A stretch of 64,000 nt of DNA from Malurus cyaneus samueli. Its lineage: Eukaryota > Chordata > Aves > Passeriformes > Maluridae. Below the pieces are notes generated by a model, which was not told the DNA's origin, searched no databases, and worked only from the letters and a program-made list of their open reading frames with translations. The DNA lies in contig CM019238.1 of assembly GCA_009741485.1 (NCBI GenBank), positions 10,308,701 through 10,372,700 on the forward strand, given 5' to 3'. A program made the position numbers and the translations under genes. This document shows positions 24,380-35,470 of the stretch, piece by piece (position 1 is the stretch's first letter; each line of letters begins with the position of its first letter).

Positions 24380-24407
24380 AAACTGACAGTTTAGTTAAAT
24401 TAACTAA
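24380..24407. other. Two overlapping perfect palindromes
   Basis: AAACTGACAGTTT (24380-24392) is a perfect palindrome around one central base, and TTAGTTAAATTAACTAA (24391-24407) is a second perfect 17-base palindrome around one base, overlapping the first by two bases. The GTTAA...TTAAC half-sites resemble those of HNF1-type homeodomain proteins, although the one-base spacing is shorter than the usual three. Could be a protein-binding site, a terminal inverted repeat remnant or chance. Confidence 0.9.
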
Positions 24408-24464
24408 TTTTCTGCCTGAGGTTTAGCTCCTCTTGCTTCAGCTAGTCACCTCAGAACAAAAACC

Positions 24465-24756
24465 TACAAGAGAGCTGGAGAGGGACTTTTTACAAGAGTG
24501 TGTAGTGACAGGACAAGGGGTCGGGACTTCAAACTGAAAGACAGAATGTTTAGGTTAGATATTAATAAAAAAATATTTACTGTGAGGGTTGTGAGACACT
24601 GGGGCAAGTTTCCCAGAGAAGCTGTGGGTGCCCCATCCTTGGAAGTGTCCACTTTGGGCAGCCTGGTCTAGTGGAAGGTGTCCCCAAGGGCAGGGGGATT
24701 TAGAATTAGATGGTCTTTGAGGCTGCTTTTGACCAAAACTGTTCTGTGATTCTATG
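24465..24756 (+). mobile_element. CR1 LINE 3' fragment, plus strand
   Basis: The run AGAGCTGGAGAGGGACTTTTT, then GTGACAGGACAAGGGG, GTTTAGGTTAGATATTA, CCCAGAGAAGCTGTGGGTG, CAGCCTGGTCTAGTGGAAGG and the terminal CTGTGATTCTATG (24744-24756) follow the order of the last 300 bases of avian CR1 elements, including the family's characteristic ATTCTATG end in place of a poly-A tail. The copy is 5'-truncated, as nearly all CR1 copies are, and carries only 3' end sequence with no complete reverse-transcriptase frame. Divergence looks moderate, so this is an old, inactive copy. Confidence 0.93.
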
Positions 24757-24764
24757 TAGTACTC

Positions 24765-24860
24765 ACTGCACAGCCGGAAAATTCAGGCATAGGGAAGCAA
24801 AGAGACTTGGCCATTCCCATTCTGAGGAGGGATTTTGATCACAGTCTTCCAAGTTGCAGT
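24765..24860 (+). repeat. Possible MIR-like SINE fragment
   Basis: GGAAAATTCAGGCATAGGG followed by AAGCAAAGAGACTTGGCCATT resembles 'gaggaaactgaggcacagagaggttaagtgacttgccc' of MIR-type SINEs. It lies directly after the CR1 end, so the CR1 may have inserted at or beside an older SINE. Diverged and short, hence uncertain. Confidence 0.35.
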
Positions 24861-27800
24861 TGACCCTGCTAAGGTTTAGGAAAGGAGTTCTGTAGAAGCC
24901 CCTTTGGGCTCTGTCCTGTGGTGGAAGCTTGATTTATTCTTTATGCAGAAGGCAGCAGTGGCGTTTTGGGTGTGGCTGATGAGATTTTGACCATGAGGCT
25001 GGAGAGAATCGCACCTGGGAGCCCTCCTGAGGGGTTCCTGTTCCCAGGGATCTGTGAGTCTGCCTGAGTGCACCTTTGTGCACACTTGCTCATTTTTCAT
25101 TAGGCAGTGATTTGATTAGATAAAAATAAAAGTTGCTTGAGCATTCACTTTTGCAGTGATGCATAACAAATTTATGCAGATTCAAATAGGACTAATCTGC
25201 ATGCAAAATATAAAATGTGATTACTAACCCGTATGCACCTGTACTGAAGTTTAATCGGGTACAAATATGAACAGGAAGAGAGAAACCTAACAAAATGTAC
25301 AGCCTTGAATTTGGGTATGAATTAATGCAAAGAGATCCTTATAGTGTTAATGATGATTCAGGTGCTTCCGGAGTAAATGAAATCTTTCAGTAATTTAAGA
25401 ACACTTATTCTTTAATTAACATTCACTTTATTAAAAAAAAAATACAATCTTATTTTCTGCAGACTTTTCATCACTTGTTTCCTTTAACTATCTTGTTCTT
25501 ATGGCATTCAGTTCATGTCCAGGATCACCCTGAAAACACAGATGATTTATTCTGATCATGTGTGAATCAGTTGACAATGGTTGTAGTTTCCTTGGCATAA
25601 AGGAAATGTTATTGGTGCTAACAGTGCATTGGGAGGTCAGGACTTAAAGTCAGGAGAGCTTTAAAGAACATGTTATTACTCATTTTCATAATAATTTTGT
25701 TGGTGTTCAGTGATTCGTTCATCTAACACTGCAGCTTGTGTTCAAATTCAGCATTAGAGCACATCACTTGCCTGTGAAGGTCTCCATGCTCCAGGGAGGT
25801 TGGATGTCAGTGGAAGTGCATTTTAGCTGATGTTTCTTTCTTCCAGGATGCTCTGAGAAGGCTGCTAATGTTCCATGGTTAAGCAGAGGAGAGTGAATTC
25901 AGGCTGTAGAAGTGAATGAGTGATGAGAAGAAAAGCTGAAAGTCAATTATCACCACTGGCTTCTCACTCTTAGGGTGCACATCCAAGGGGAGACTGCAGC
26001 CCTTGCAGTACCCAGCCTCAAAAACAGAATGGATATAATTTCTGTTAATGAAGTGAATGGAAAGTCCTGGGGCTGGTACCATTCCTGAACTGAAAGCTGG
26101 CAGTGCCTGAGCCAGGTTTTGTCACACACTGGAGCAGGTACAGGGGACAGTGCTGGGAGGGTAACCCCCTCCTGGCTCAGGTGGCCCAGGCAGCCAGGAG
26201 CATGGCTTGTGCCCAGCGTGGGCACCCTGGCTATTACAAACATTCCATGTCAAAGCTTTCCTGAGCGGGTTTCTTGAGGCCCAGGCTCATTTCAGTGAGA
26301 GATGCTGTGATGAGGAGAGCCATTCTCAGAGAGCCTACCAAGTAAACACTGCACATTGTGACCACCAGCAGTGGCAGCTGAGCCCTGCTGAGCCCTTTGG
26401 GTTAGGAGTGGCTCTTGCTAAGAGATTTCTGACACATTTTGATGGAGAGCAAATGCAAGTAGTGGCAATGCTGTAAGTAAAATGAGCTGACATCAAATAA
26501 TCAAAACCACTTAACACTGTGACACGAAGTGACAGCATCACAGAATTTCAAAATTTAAGTTGACACTCCGTCCTGTGCATTAGTGGATACAAGAGCAACC
26601 AGCACCATCGCATGGGTTAGTTATGGAGCATCAGGATTTCTTGTGACACTGTGAGGTTGGCCCGTGACCCTGGTGTTGTTTTATACAGAGGAGAGGTTTT
26701 GTATACAAATGAACAAGGCCTTGAAAAGGTGTCTGGACCAGAAGGCTCCCAGTGGAGTGTTGTGTGGGAGAGTGGCTCGGGTTATTTGCTGGAACGGCTG
26801 CTGTGCTGGTTGAGAGCTGTGTATGGTGAGAGAGGGTTTGTGACTGGAGCCTTGCTAAGCAAATCTACCCTTGTTTAATAAGAATATATCCAAATGGCTG
26901 TATGGGGAGCCATAGGTTCAGATTTCTCTGGAAGTAATTCATCCGAGACCTCTCCATTTATACATATTTCCCCAGAGGAAAAAGACTCTATTACTTCCTT
27001 TAAGCAGCTCCCCAGGATGTATGCTACCCACAACAGCTGCTGCTTGCAAGAACCTTCATTTTCTTAATGTTACCTTTGCCAGAAAATATTCAAAACGGAA
27101 AATGAAGTATCTGTAGTGGTGTGTTCAACTCAGCAGGAAGCTGCAGTGGTGCCAGAGCGGAGTGAGACAGAATAGTAGAGTTCTGTACCAAATAAATTAT
27201 TAATCTTGAACGTGCAAAAAGAGGAGATGTAGGAAGGAAGAATGGCCTGATCTGGCAAAGCTTGTGAGCACCTGTGAGTCTTGGGGCTATACTGAGTTTC
27301 CAAGAAATATCTTTATGTTCTATGCCCTTAAGAAAATAACACAGTGAGGGAGCCATCTAATCCATTTATCCAGCACAGTGCTGGCTTTACCAAAGCTCTG
27401 CCACATCTTGGTTATCAACTGTTTGATCAGGCAGATGGGAAAGGGTTTTATCCTGTGCTACCATCCACAAGGTCTCAGAGTTAAAAGTGAGCTGAAGACA
27501 AGAATAAGTTGTTCCACAGGCCCTGGAAGATCTGATAATTGCTTATCAACAAATGACTAAGTGATTTGAAAGCAGACAAATGGGGATATGCAAGTGTTGT
27601 AGGTGAATAGGCTCTGAGAGGTCAGCGTTCAGGGAGTGTTTGTGGGGCTTCAGGTTCCTCTGACAGCCCTGCCCCTTTCAGAAAGCATTTGCTGGTGTCA
27701 CAATGGTATTTCAGAGAGGTTAATGAGCCCTTGAGGAGGATGGAGGATTTTCCTAATGGAAAAGGGGCAGAAAGTATACTGAAGAAAAAAGGAAGCGAGA

Positions 27801-30800
27801 AGGCAGCAAGGAAGGCTTGTCATTGTTGTGGTTATTCTGTATTTAGGTGGACTCTGTGCTCTAGTATCTGCAAACAGTCTGAGAGTATAAATGCTCCAGG
27901 AAAAGGTTGTGTTTCAAGACAAAATACTCTGATATTCCAGGCTCAAGTGAGATCATGGTGTATATATAGCAAGATCCAGCTTTGACTGTGTCACTGGCAC
28001 TGCTCGGGTGACGTGGTATCATCCGGCAGTGCCCTAGAACACGCTCAGGCCATGGAGGTGTGATGCGTGGGTATAACAGTGAATGCGTATTTCGAGCTTG
28101 ACTTTACATTTGGGTAGAGAAAAACTGAGTTTTCCATTTTGGTTTACCTAGGGTTTGGGTTTGCAGGGTGGTGTGGGAGTACCCTGAGCGTTTACAAAAG
28201 GGAATCCAATGAAGTGCTAGAAAGTCACCATAGAAACATTAATGTGTGGAGAGTATGACAGAATTGTTTCTGTAGATACTTCCTGAGGCTTTAAAGGCTG
28301 ATACTTTTCAGAAATAGTGGAGTGCAACCAATTAATGGAAACAGGAAGTTTCAGAATATTAGATCTGTTGTAGGTGTGTGGAGGGATGAAGATGCTTTTG
28401 GATCAAGTCCTCCGCTGTAGTGGGCAAATATGTCACTCCATTCAGTTTTCCAAAATATCCTCTTCATGAGCAGTTGGATTCCAGCTCCCAGTACTGCTGC
28501 TCCCCTAGAACTACTGGGCTCTGCTGCCTGGAGACTGTCTTGTATCCCAAAGATACCCATGGTTACTTGGAGCTGTGTAGCTTCTCTGCCTCTCTGGTTC
28601 TTTCCATTGTTTTCCTTACGAGTCCATTATTTTGCTGCCTTCATCTTGTAAAACTGAATCTCAGTTCACCTGATTATCCCTCTTAGCACTCCTTTCAATG
28701 TGAATTTCTCAGTCATGAGTGACTGGAGCTGTGCAGTTTCCCCAATCAATGTCTCATGTCTCATGGATGCACAGAGTCTGGCAGTACACGTGTCCAAGGA
28801 CCAAGGGTAAATTTCCATTTGGCAAAAGTTTCAAGTTGGTTTTTATTTGAGTTCCTTATAAAATGAAATGTTGGAGACTGAATTGTTCTCTACAAGAGGT
28901 CAGAACTGTTATTAGTTCACATGTCCAATGCTGTGTGGGAATATTAAGCAGTAATTAACCATTACATCTGTTCACACACCAGTTCTTCTTGCACAATAAA
29001 TAACCTCTTGCTCACTGGCAGTTTCTGTAGTTAAAGGATACTTTGTCTTTATCTTGTTTCAGAAGAGCAGAGACCTCAAAGAGCCCTTAGATGATATTTT
29101 TGCTTGACAGCAGCTTTGTGAGTGCTGTAAGGCCTCCTCTGTAGGGTTGTCTCACCAGGACTTCTGGAAGTTTTGGGAGGTTCTTCAAGCACTGATAAGG
29201 AGCTCAAAGCTTCCAAAAGCTCTTTGCTGCAATCAAAAGCTGCTGAGGCAACTGGGAACATGCACAGGACTGTTGGTGAGCACTGGGCTAAGGAGAAGCC
29301 CATTGAGATTTTGCCTGTGATTTGGAATTCCATCCTGTGTTGCTTTTGTTTTGGTTTTTTAAACTGGCCACAGAAGGGTCCTGTAGGGCCTTTGTTTGAG
29401 GTGTGTTAATGGCTCGAGTCAGTGGCCCTATCTTTGGCAGAGTCGCTCATCCTCCAGGAATTTCTTTTATTGTTTCACAATGAAATATTTAAGATTCCAT
29501 GTTCATAAAAACTTTCTCCAAAAAGCTGCTTCTTGTCTTGGACAATCACTCTAAATTATCCACCAGGCTCCCAGTTCTTTTCAGAAGTAATAGCTTGACC
29601 CAGTAACGCAATTCATTCCTCATCATTTTTCCAAGTTTCTTGGGTAGTCATTTATTTCCCATTTCATTGTATATCAAAATGACCTGTCCTATATCTTTTA
29701 AGTTATTTAGCTTCTGTTGGATAATGGGAGTTTGTAGAGGTTTGGCTTTCACTTACCAAAGAGCCATCTTCCAGTGTATTTGTAACTTCTCACAGGAGTT
29801 GTTTGGTGATGGCTTTTGTGTTGTGCTGGGACTGGTGCTACATGATACTGCACACTTAGAAATCTTCATCAGATGCCTTGGCTTTAAGCAACTACTGAAC
29901 ACCATTCTGAAATTTGCTTGCACTGGTTTTTTCCCCTTCATTCCCAAATATTTCTAAATGATCTCGGTTATAACTGAATCTTGTATTTTTAAATCTTAAA
30001 AAATGACTCATTGAGAATTTGCAGCTGTAATGTCATATTCTCTCCTCGCTAATACTCACTTTAGGTTGTGTTTTTCCTTACCAGCACTTGTCAAAACTGG
30101 AAGTGGGTGGGTTTCTTTGTGCCTTGATAAATCAGATCAGTTCTGATGAATGGCAGTGGGCTCCCACTCGGCATGTCAGCCTTGCTGTGAATTCTGAAAT
30201 GGCATGCATGGTTCTAATACAAATTTTGTCTATGCTGTTATTTTAGTGCTATTTTTTAATATAACATTTACAAAAACATTGGCAATCAAAGAACATGTTA
30301 CCATTTGTGCTAATTTCAGGAGATGATCGCAGGGCTATGTAATTAGCATTGATTAAACAAGGAGCTGAATGGAGAGAGGCTACTTATGAGATGGAAGAGC
30401 AGGACATTTTCACTGCTAGACAAGGAACACTTTACTGTATGTTAATGAATCAAGACAGCTGGAGAATTCATAAAGGGAGAATCAGAGATGATTGCTTCTC
30501 TTACAAGACAATGGATAGGTCACTGGGCATTAGAAGATGCTTAGGATGGTATCCTGTTGTACTGTGGGGAAAGTAAGAGATCTATGTAATAGAAATCCTG
30601 CTTCACAGCTCTAATAAGCTTGTTAATAACAATTCAGTGTGTCATGGCACTTTGTAAGGATTTCATATTTTGTAATGTGGAATGAGGGGAGAGATTCAAG
30701 TGGAAAAGGAACAAAAACTCTGCAGTGAACTTTTTTTTGTGCAGCAGTGTGTGCTAGCAGCACCCTTTAAGAGGTTTCTGTGGACTGCAATTTCAAGTCC

Positions 30801-32599
30801 AGTTGCACAGAGTGAAGACAGGGTGGTTCCACTTGTGTTGTCTCTGCACCACCTGCCTGCCTTGAAAATGTGCCCACATTAGTAGAAAATTTGGTGGTGG
30901 GAATTAGGCAGGGCCAGTTTACTTTTGTCAGTGTGACAGGCCATTGCTGCATGAAATGGCATGTGCTGAAGCTTTTCTGAGCTCTCCTGTGAAATCCCTG
31001 GTGCAAACAACTCACAAAAACTTGAGTGCTTCCTTCCCCAGTATAAAAACAGGGTGCTGTGGGTGGGATTTGATAGGTGCAGGCTGTGTTTCTCTCCTTG
31101 GCATTTGCTGCAAATTCACTGGGAAACAGGCAGAAATTTAGGGTGTTGAAATCTAGGAATGAGTTTAGTGAGTTCTGTACCCCCCTGCAGTGGAATTCAT
31201 GCTATGCAGCAGTATCTAACTGCAGAAATGCCACAGCAGAAATGCCTGAGTTGGTGTTTGTGTGAATCTGCCCTGATGTAACAGCCATGAGCCCTTTGAA
31301 GAGCTCTAGTTCATCACGCAAATGAGCAGCATGCTTGCATCGTGCATTTCTCATCTCAGCCTCCTCAGGCTTGACTGGCCCTGGACGTTCTTGTAAGTTC
31401 CTTGGAAGGGCCATTCACCTCTGCCTTTCTCCTCAGACCCCAAATCCCAATGTAAGGGCAATTCCTAAAGTCTGTTTTCTCTTCTTGCCATCAGAATAAT
31501 TCATCTGTAAGGATCAGTTTTCCTAGTGGAGGCTGCTTCTGGAACTGACGACTTGTATATTCTACACCAATGTCAAAGTCTTACATTTTTCCTCTTTGGT
31601 GTCATCATAGGACTCAAGAACATCTGTATGAATCTGCACAACAGCTGTCTGCAGAAGTTGCTTTTATTTCACCTCTTTAGTCAATTTTTTATTAATCTAT
31701 TCAACCACTGTTCTGTCCATTCAAATGCTGGTTCAACACTTCAATGGTGGTTACACTTTTTTTACTCACTGCTTTGGGACATTATATGACATCTGTGAAA
31801 CATGAGCCCTCTAAGAACTGGAGAGCAGCCTGGAACAAAACTTTGCATGTCTGAACAGCTCCACAACTGGAGAAGAGGGGATGGAATGCGAGTTTTTTGG
31901 TCTAGGCTTTTTGTGATTGATTCTCTTCTCCTGGTTAACCTAGCTCTTTGAACCTCGTACCAATTTTGTGTGTCAGAAACCTTTTTCCAGACTTGTTTAT
32001 GGAACACGAGGGCTGTGTGTTTTTTTAGAACCTGATTTCAGTGTTGTAACACAGAATATATTCACTCTTGTTTCCAGATCACCTGCTCATTTCTGAACTG
32101 TGCAATGTGTTAATAGAGGTGAGCACATATGAGCTTGCTCCAGGTTGCTTGTGCGTTGTTGTGCTGTGTTTTTCTGCCTTGGATCCAGTTAAAGGGGGAA
32201 GTCTCAGAGCTGTAGAAGTTGTGCAGTTTTTGGTCCATTGCCTGTTCCAAGTAAGGTCTTTTCACTAGGAAAAGTCATGCTGGTAAATAAATACCAGCTG
32301 TCAGTGTCACCTTTTCCTTTCTTTAGTTCTTCCCTCCTTATTTTTTATTCTCTCCTTCTTGAAGGAGTATGATGACACTAGTACGGGTTGTTCCCTAATT
32401 GCAGCAGAAGCCTGGCCAGCGGAATACATTAAAGCACGAACAAACAGGAATCTGCTGGATAAACATTTAATTTTTGCCTGCCTATTTCAATTTTAAGTCC
32501 CCAAGGACCAACTTCCTACTATCACTGAACCTCATTATAGTTTTATCTCTGGTCTTATAATAAAATCAAAAGCATTAAGCAACTGGAGCTGTCCTAGGC
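24861..32599. other. Long non-coding stretch, nothing recognised
   Basis: About 7.7 kb with no recognisable exon, RNA gene or mobile element. Open frames are all under about 105 codons and overlap on both strands. ATCACAGAATTTC at about 26538 looks like the start of a minus-strand CR1 but does not continue as one. A 9- to 10-base A-run lies just upstream at about 25433, outside any identified element. Confidence 0.5.
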
Positions 32600-33260
32600 T
32601 ATTTAGGATCGATTCAGGTAACCACTAATTGCAGTTTGCCTCCCAAATGCTGTGGAAGTTGAAGGTCTTTTGCTATATGTGGTCAGATATCTTATTGAGA
32701 CAGTGCACAAAGGAAAGTTAATAGCCACCAGGGTTATTTAATATCCTAAATAAGGATACAGAGGAGGAAGTGGAAAGCAATCTGGCAGTGTCTGCTATAG
32801 CTGCTGGCATGGTTTTGTTACAAATTAAGTGTATCAGAGTGAATTAGAAAGGGAAAAAAGGGTTGCAAATGTTCGTAAGATTTGGACAGTGAATTTAGAT
32901 TTGCTTGTATATGTGGCTATTTTCATGTTTTCTGTGGAACTCGTTCATGTGATTTCAATTATTCATTTAAGTTCTGTATTATTATCTTTGGTTTCCTGAG
33001 TGCATGATTTATGTATCTTAAGACTATTAAAGCCAAATGTGAAAATTGAAATTCATTGCACATTGATTAAATTGGCTGTATGCATTACTCAAGTTAAATA
33101 AATTACATATGTTAAAAAAATGACTCTAATAGTTACAATTTGCAATTCGAATGACCTATAAACCAAGGATTATTTGCCAACAAAATGTTTGAATAATACT
33201 GAGTAATGAATACATTAGAGAATTTCATGAGTTCATCACAATTAATGAATAAGGAAAAAA
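32600..33260. promoter_or_regulatory. AT-rich enhancer-like block
   Basis: The block is AT-rich but not repetitive. It contains ACCACTAATTGCAGTTTGCC, GATTTCAATTATTCATTTAAG, ATTGATTAAATTGGCTGTATG and CAATTTGCAATTCGAATGACC. The dense TAAT/ATTA and CAATTA words are typical of conserved non-coding DNA near developmental genes. No open frame extends far through it. Role inferred from texture only. Confidence 0.3.
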
Positions 33261-33923
33261 CACTTATCAGATATTATGTAAGTATTTGTTCAGTGGAAAA
33301 TCAAATTCACAACAGATTATTTTGAAAATTCAGCTGAATGTAAAGGATGCAGGAATGAATAAGGTGTGATGAATGCATCTAATTGCACATAATACTCTTT
33401 TAAGAAGGTTGGTTTTCTGCAATTATGCATTTTCTTTCTGTGAAGAAAGAGAAAAATGCAAGACCGTGGTGATGCTGCATCTACAGAAGGTTTTAGTGGG
33501 GTGGTTAAAGTGCTCCTTCCTTTTTGGCTCCACAATTAAAACACGGTCCAGACTGATTCTTATCAGGGTGTCCCCTCCTCTCTACAAACCTGATCCTGTT
33601 CTTTTGTTTGTCTGCTCGAGTGCTGGAGCTGCTCCTCTCACTGGAGGGAATGTGGGTCTTCTGGAAGGGTAAAACTTATGTGTTGAAACTTTTTAAAAGA
33701 AGTTGGCAGCTAAGGGGCTTGAATCTCATTTTTTTTTCCCCTGAAAGTTGGTTTCTGTTTATATACTTCTATTTCAGGTGCTGCAGTCAAAGTGAAGTGT
33801 TGGAATGGGTAGGTGTGGCTTCATAAAGCTTTTCTCTTCTCGTTTGCTCTAGTCCTTTTGAAAACAAAACAGTACCCTAAAACCTGTGGGCTCTTGAGCT
33901 TGTGGTGTGATGGAAAAATTATA
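33261..33923. other. Non-coding stretch
   Basis: No recognisable gene or repeat. Confidence 0.5.
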
Positions 33924-33950
33924 CAACAAACAAACAAACAAACAAACCCA
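33924..33950. repeat. (CAAA)n microsatellite
   Basis: Five consecutive CAAA units (33927 onward) in ACAACAAACAAACAAACAAACAAACCC. Short and perfect. Confidence 0.95.
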
Positions 33951-34606
33951 AACAGCACAGACTGTCCCTTCCCAATCAAACCGAACTATTTTTCACAAAT
34001 ACCAGCTTCCAAATGCCAGCAATCCATCAATTTCCAAACCGCTTTCTAGCCTTCTCTGAGACGAACCATTGTGTTTTATAAACCTTCCCAACAGTTCATG
34101 TATATAGCAATAACACTAATAAAAGGTGTAGACATTATTTTAATGTATAGACACATTAAAAAGTAGCTCTTTCTTTTTTCTTTACCAAAAGTTTTAACCA
34201 CAGGACATGTGAAAACAGGTACTTTAAGAGATGAAGTGCTCAGAAAAATTAACAATGGATGGTATGGGGATCTTGAAAGGTCACAGTAGTAATGATTGTA
34301 TTAAGAGAAAAAGGGCATGTTAGCAGGAAACGAGCAAAGATGGATGTTAAATCTTGAATGTTAAAGTATTTCATTTTAGCCTGGTCACAAAATCTCTGTG
34401 CATTACTGAAGATGCGGTGCTCCTTATTGCCTTCCATCAGTCCTCTTTAATTTTTGGGAAAATGCAAAAGGCAAGGTTAGTTCCAGTTGACTGAGGGGTG
34501 GAGCCTTCAGCATTTTTTTCCTACTTAATGCATGTTCACCTTCAAATTTATTGTTCACAGTAGGAGACAGACAGGTATGTTAGTGTGTTACCTGTTGGTC
34601 TTTAGA
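33951..34606. other. Non-coding stretch
   Basis: No recognisable gene, RNA or repeat family. Confidence 0.5.
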
Positions 34607-34621
34607 TTGGTTGGTTGGTTG
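34607..34621. repeat. Short (TTGG)n microsatellite
   Basis: ATTGGTTGGTTGGTTG, about three and a half units, next to a T-run. Confidence 0.85.
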
Positions 34622-35347
34622 TTTTTTAAAACATCCCTGTATGTTTGTTTATCTTTTCCCACCTGGGAAAAAATGGAAGGGGATTCTGAGCTGTTGCAGT
34701 TGTGGATTTTAGGTATTGCTGCAGGATTGCCTGAGCAGCCTGGGCTTGGGCATCTGGCCCAGAACAAAAGATGCCACAGTGGCATTTCCCCCCATTCTTG
34801 TCACTCATTGTAATGTTCTTTATTCCACCCCACCACAGCCTCTACAAAAAGCACTGTGGCAGCTCCAAAACCCAGTTCAGTTGTTGGAATAGTACTTGGC
34901 AATACCATTGAGTTCCGAACTCAGTGAAGATCAGAGATGTGCCTATGGAGAACTGAAATGCACAGTGCAATAAATTATGGGAAGTGTTTTTGCTTTCCAT
35001 TTATTTCCATTATTTCTGTCAAGAAAAACTCTTGTGGGGAGAACCGGTTAAATGCTTGTTTTTAAAGTTTTCTTTAGAACTGAATTTTTGCTGACTCTGC
35101 AAATCAGGCATTTCTAAATGTTATTGCAGTCCTCTTACAGTGAGGGGAATTGTATTTCCGTCCTGTGAAGTACCACATACCCAGCTCTATTTGTTATCTT
35201 TCACCTTCATGAAAGTATATTTGAATAACAGAGTTTGCAAATACAATTTAGGGGGAAGAGAACAAAATATGAATATGAACAGTTCTGAAAAAGCCCTTGT
35301 AAAATAAATAGGCACTACCTGCTTTTCTGGAAAGAACCTGGGGAGCT
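34622..35347. other. Non-coding stretch
   Basis: Nothing recognised beyond ordinary AT/GC-balanced sequence. Confidence 0.5.
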
Positions 35348-35470
35348 GATATTATGTGGTGTTGAGCACCCTGTACATCAGTGGCAGTCAGCTCCTCTGA
35401 ATTCTAAATCACAAAGTGACTTGCCAGTCAGCAGCTGGGCTGTGATGGGACTGCCAAAGGACCTTGTTCC
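35348..35470 (+). repeat. Probable ancient SINE or CR1-L3-like fragment
   Basis: GTGTTGAGCACCCTGTACATC then CAGTGGCAGTCAGCTCCTCTGAA resembles the '(g)tgctgagcacc ... tcagtgg ... cacctctgaa' region of old amniote CR1-L3/SINE tails. It is followed by CACAAAGTGACTTGCCAGTC and AGCAGCTGGGCTGTGATGGG, resembling the MIR/AmnSINE 'agtgacttgcccaaggtcacacag...agctggga' region. The order and spacing fit. Which old family it is cannot be decided by eye. Confidence 0.4.

Noticed and set aside
26535..26600. ATCACAGAATTTC as a minus-strand CR1 end
   Set aside because: Match is limited to a few bases and does not continue.
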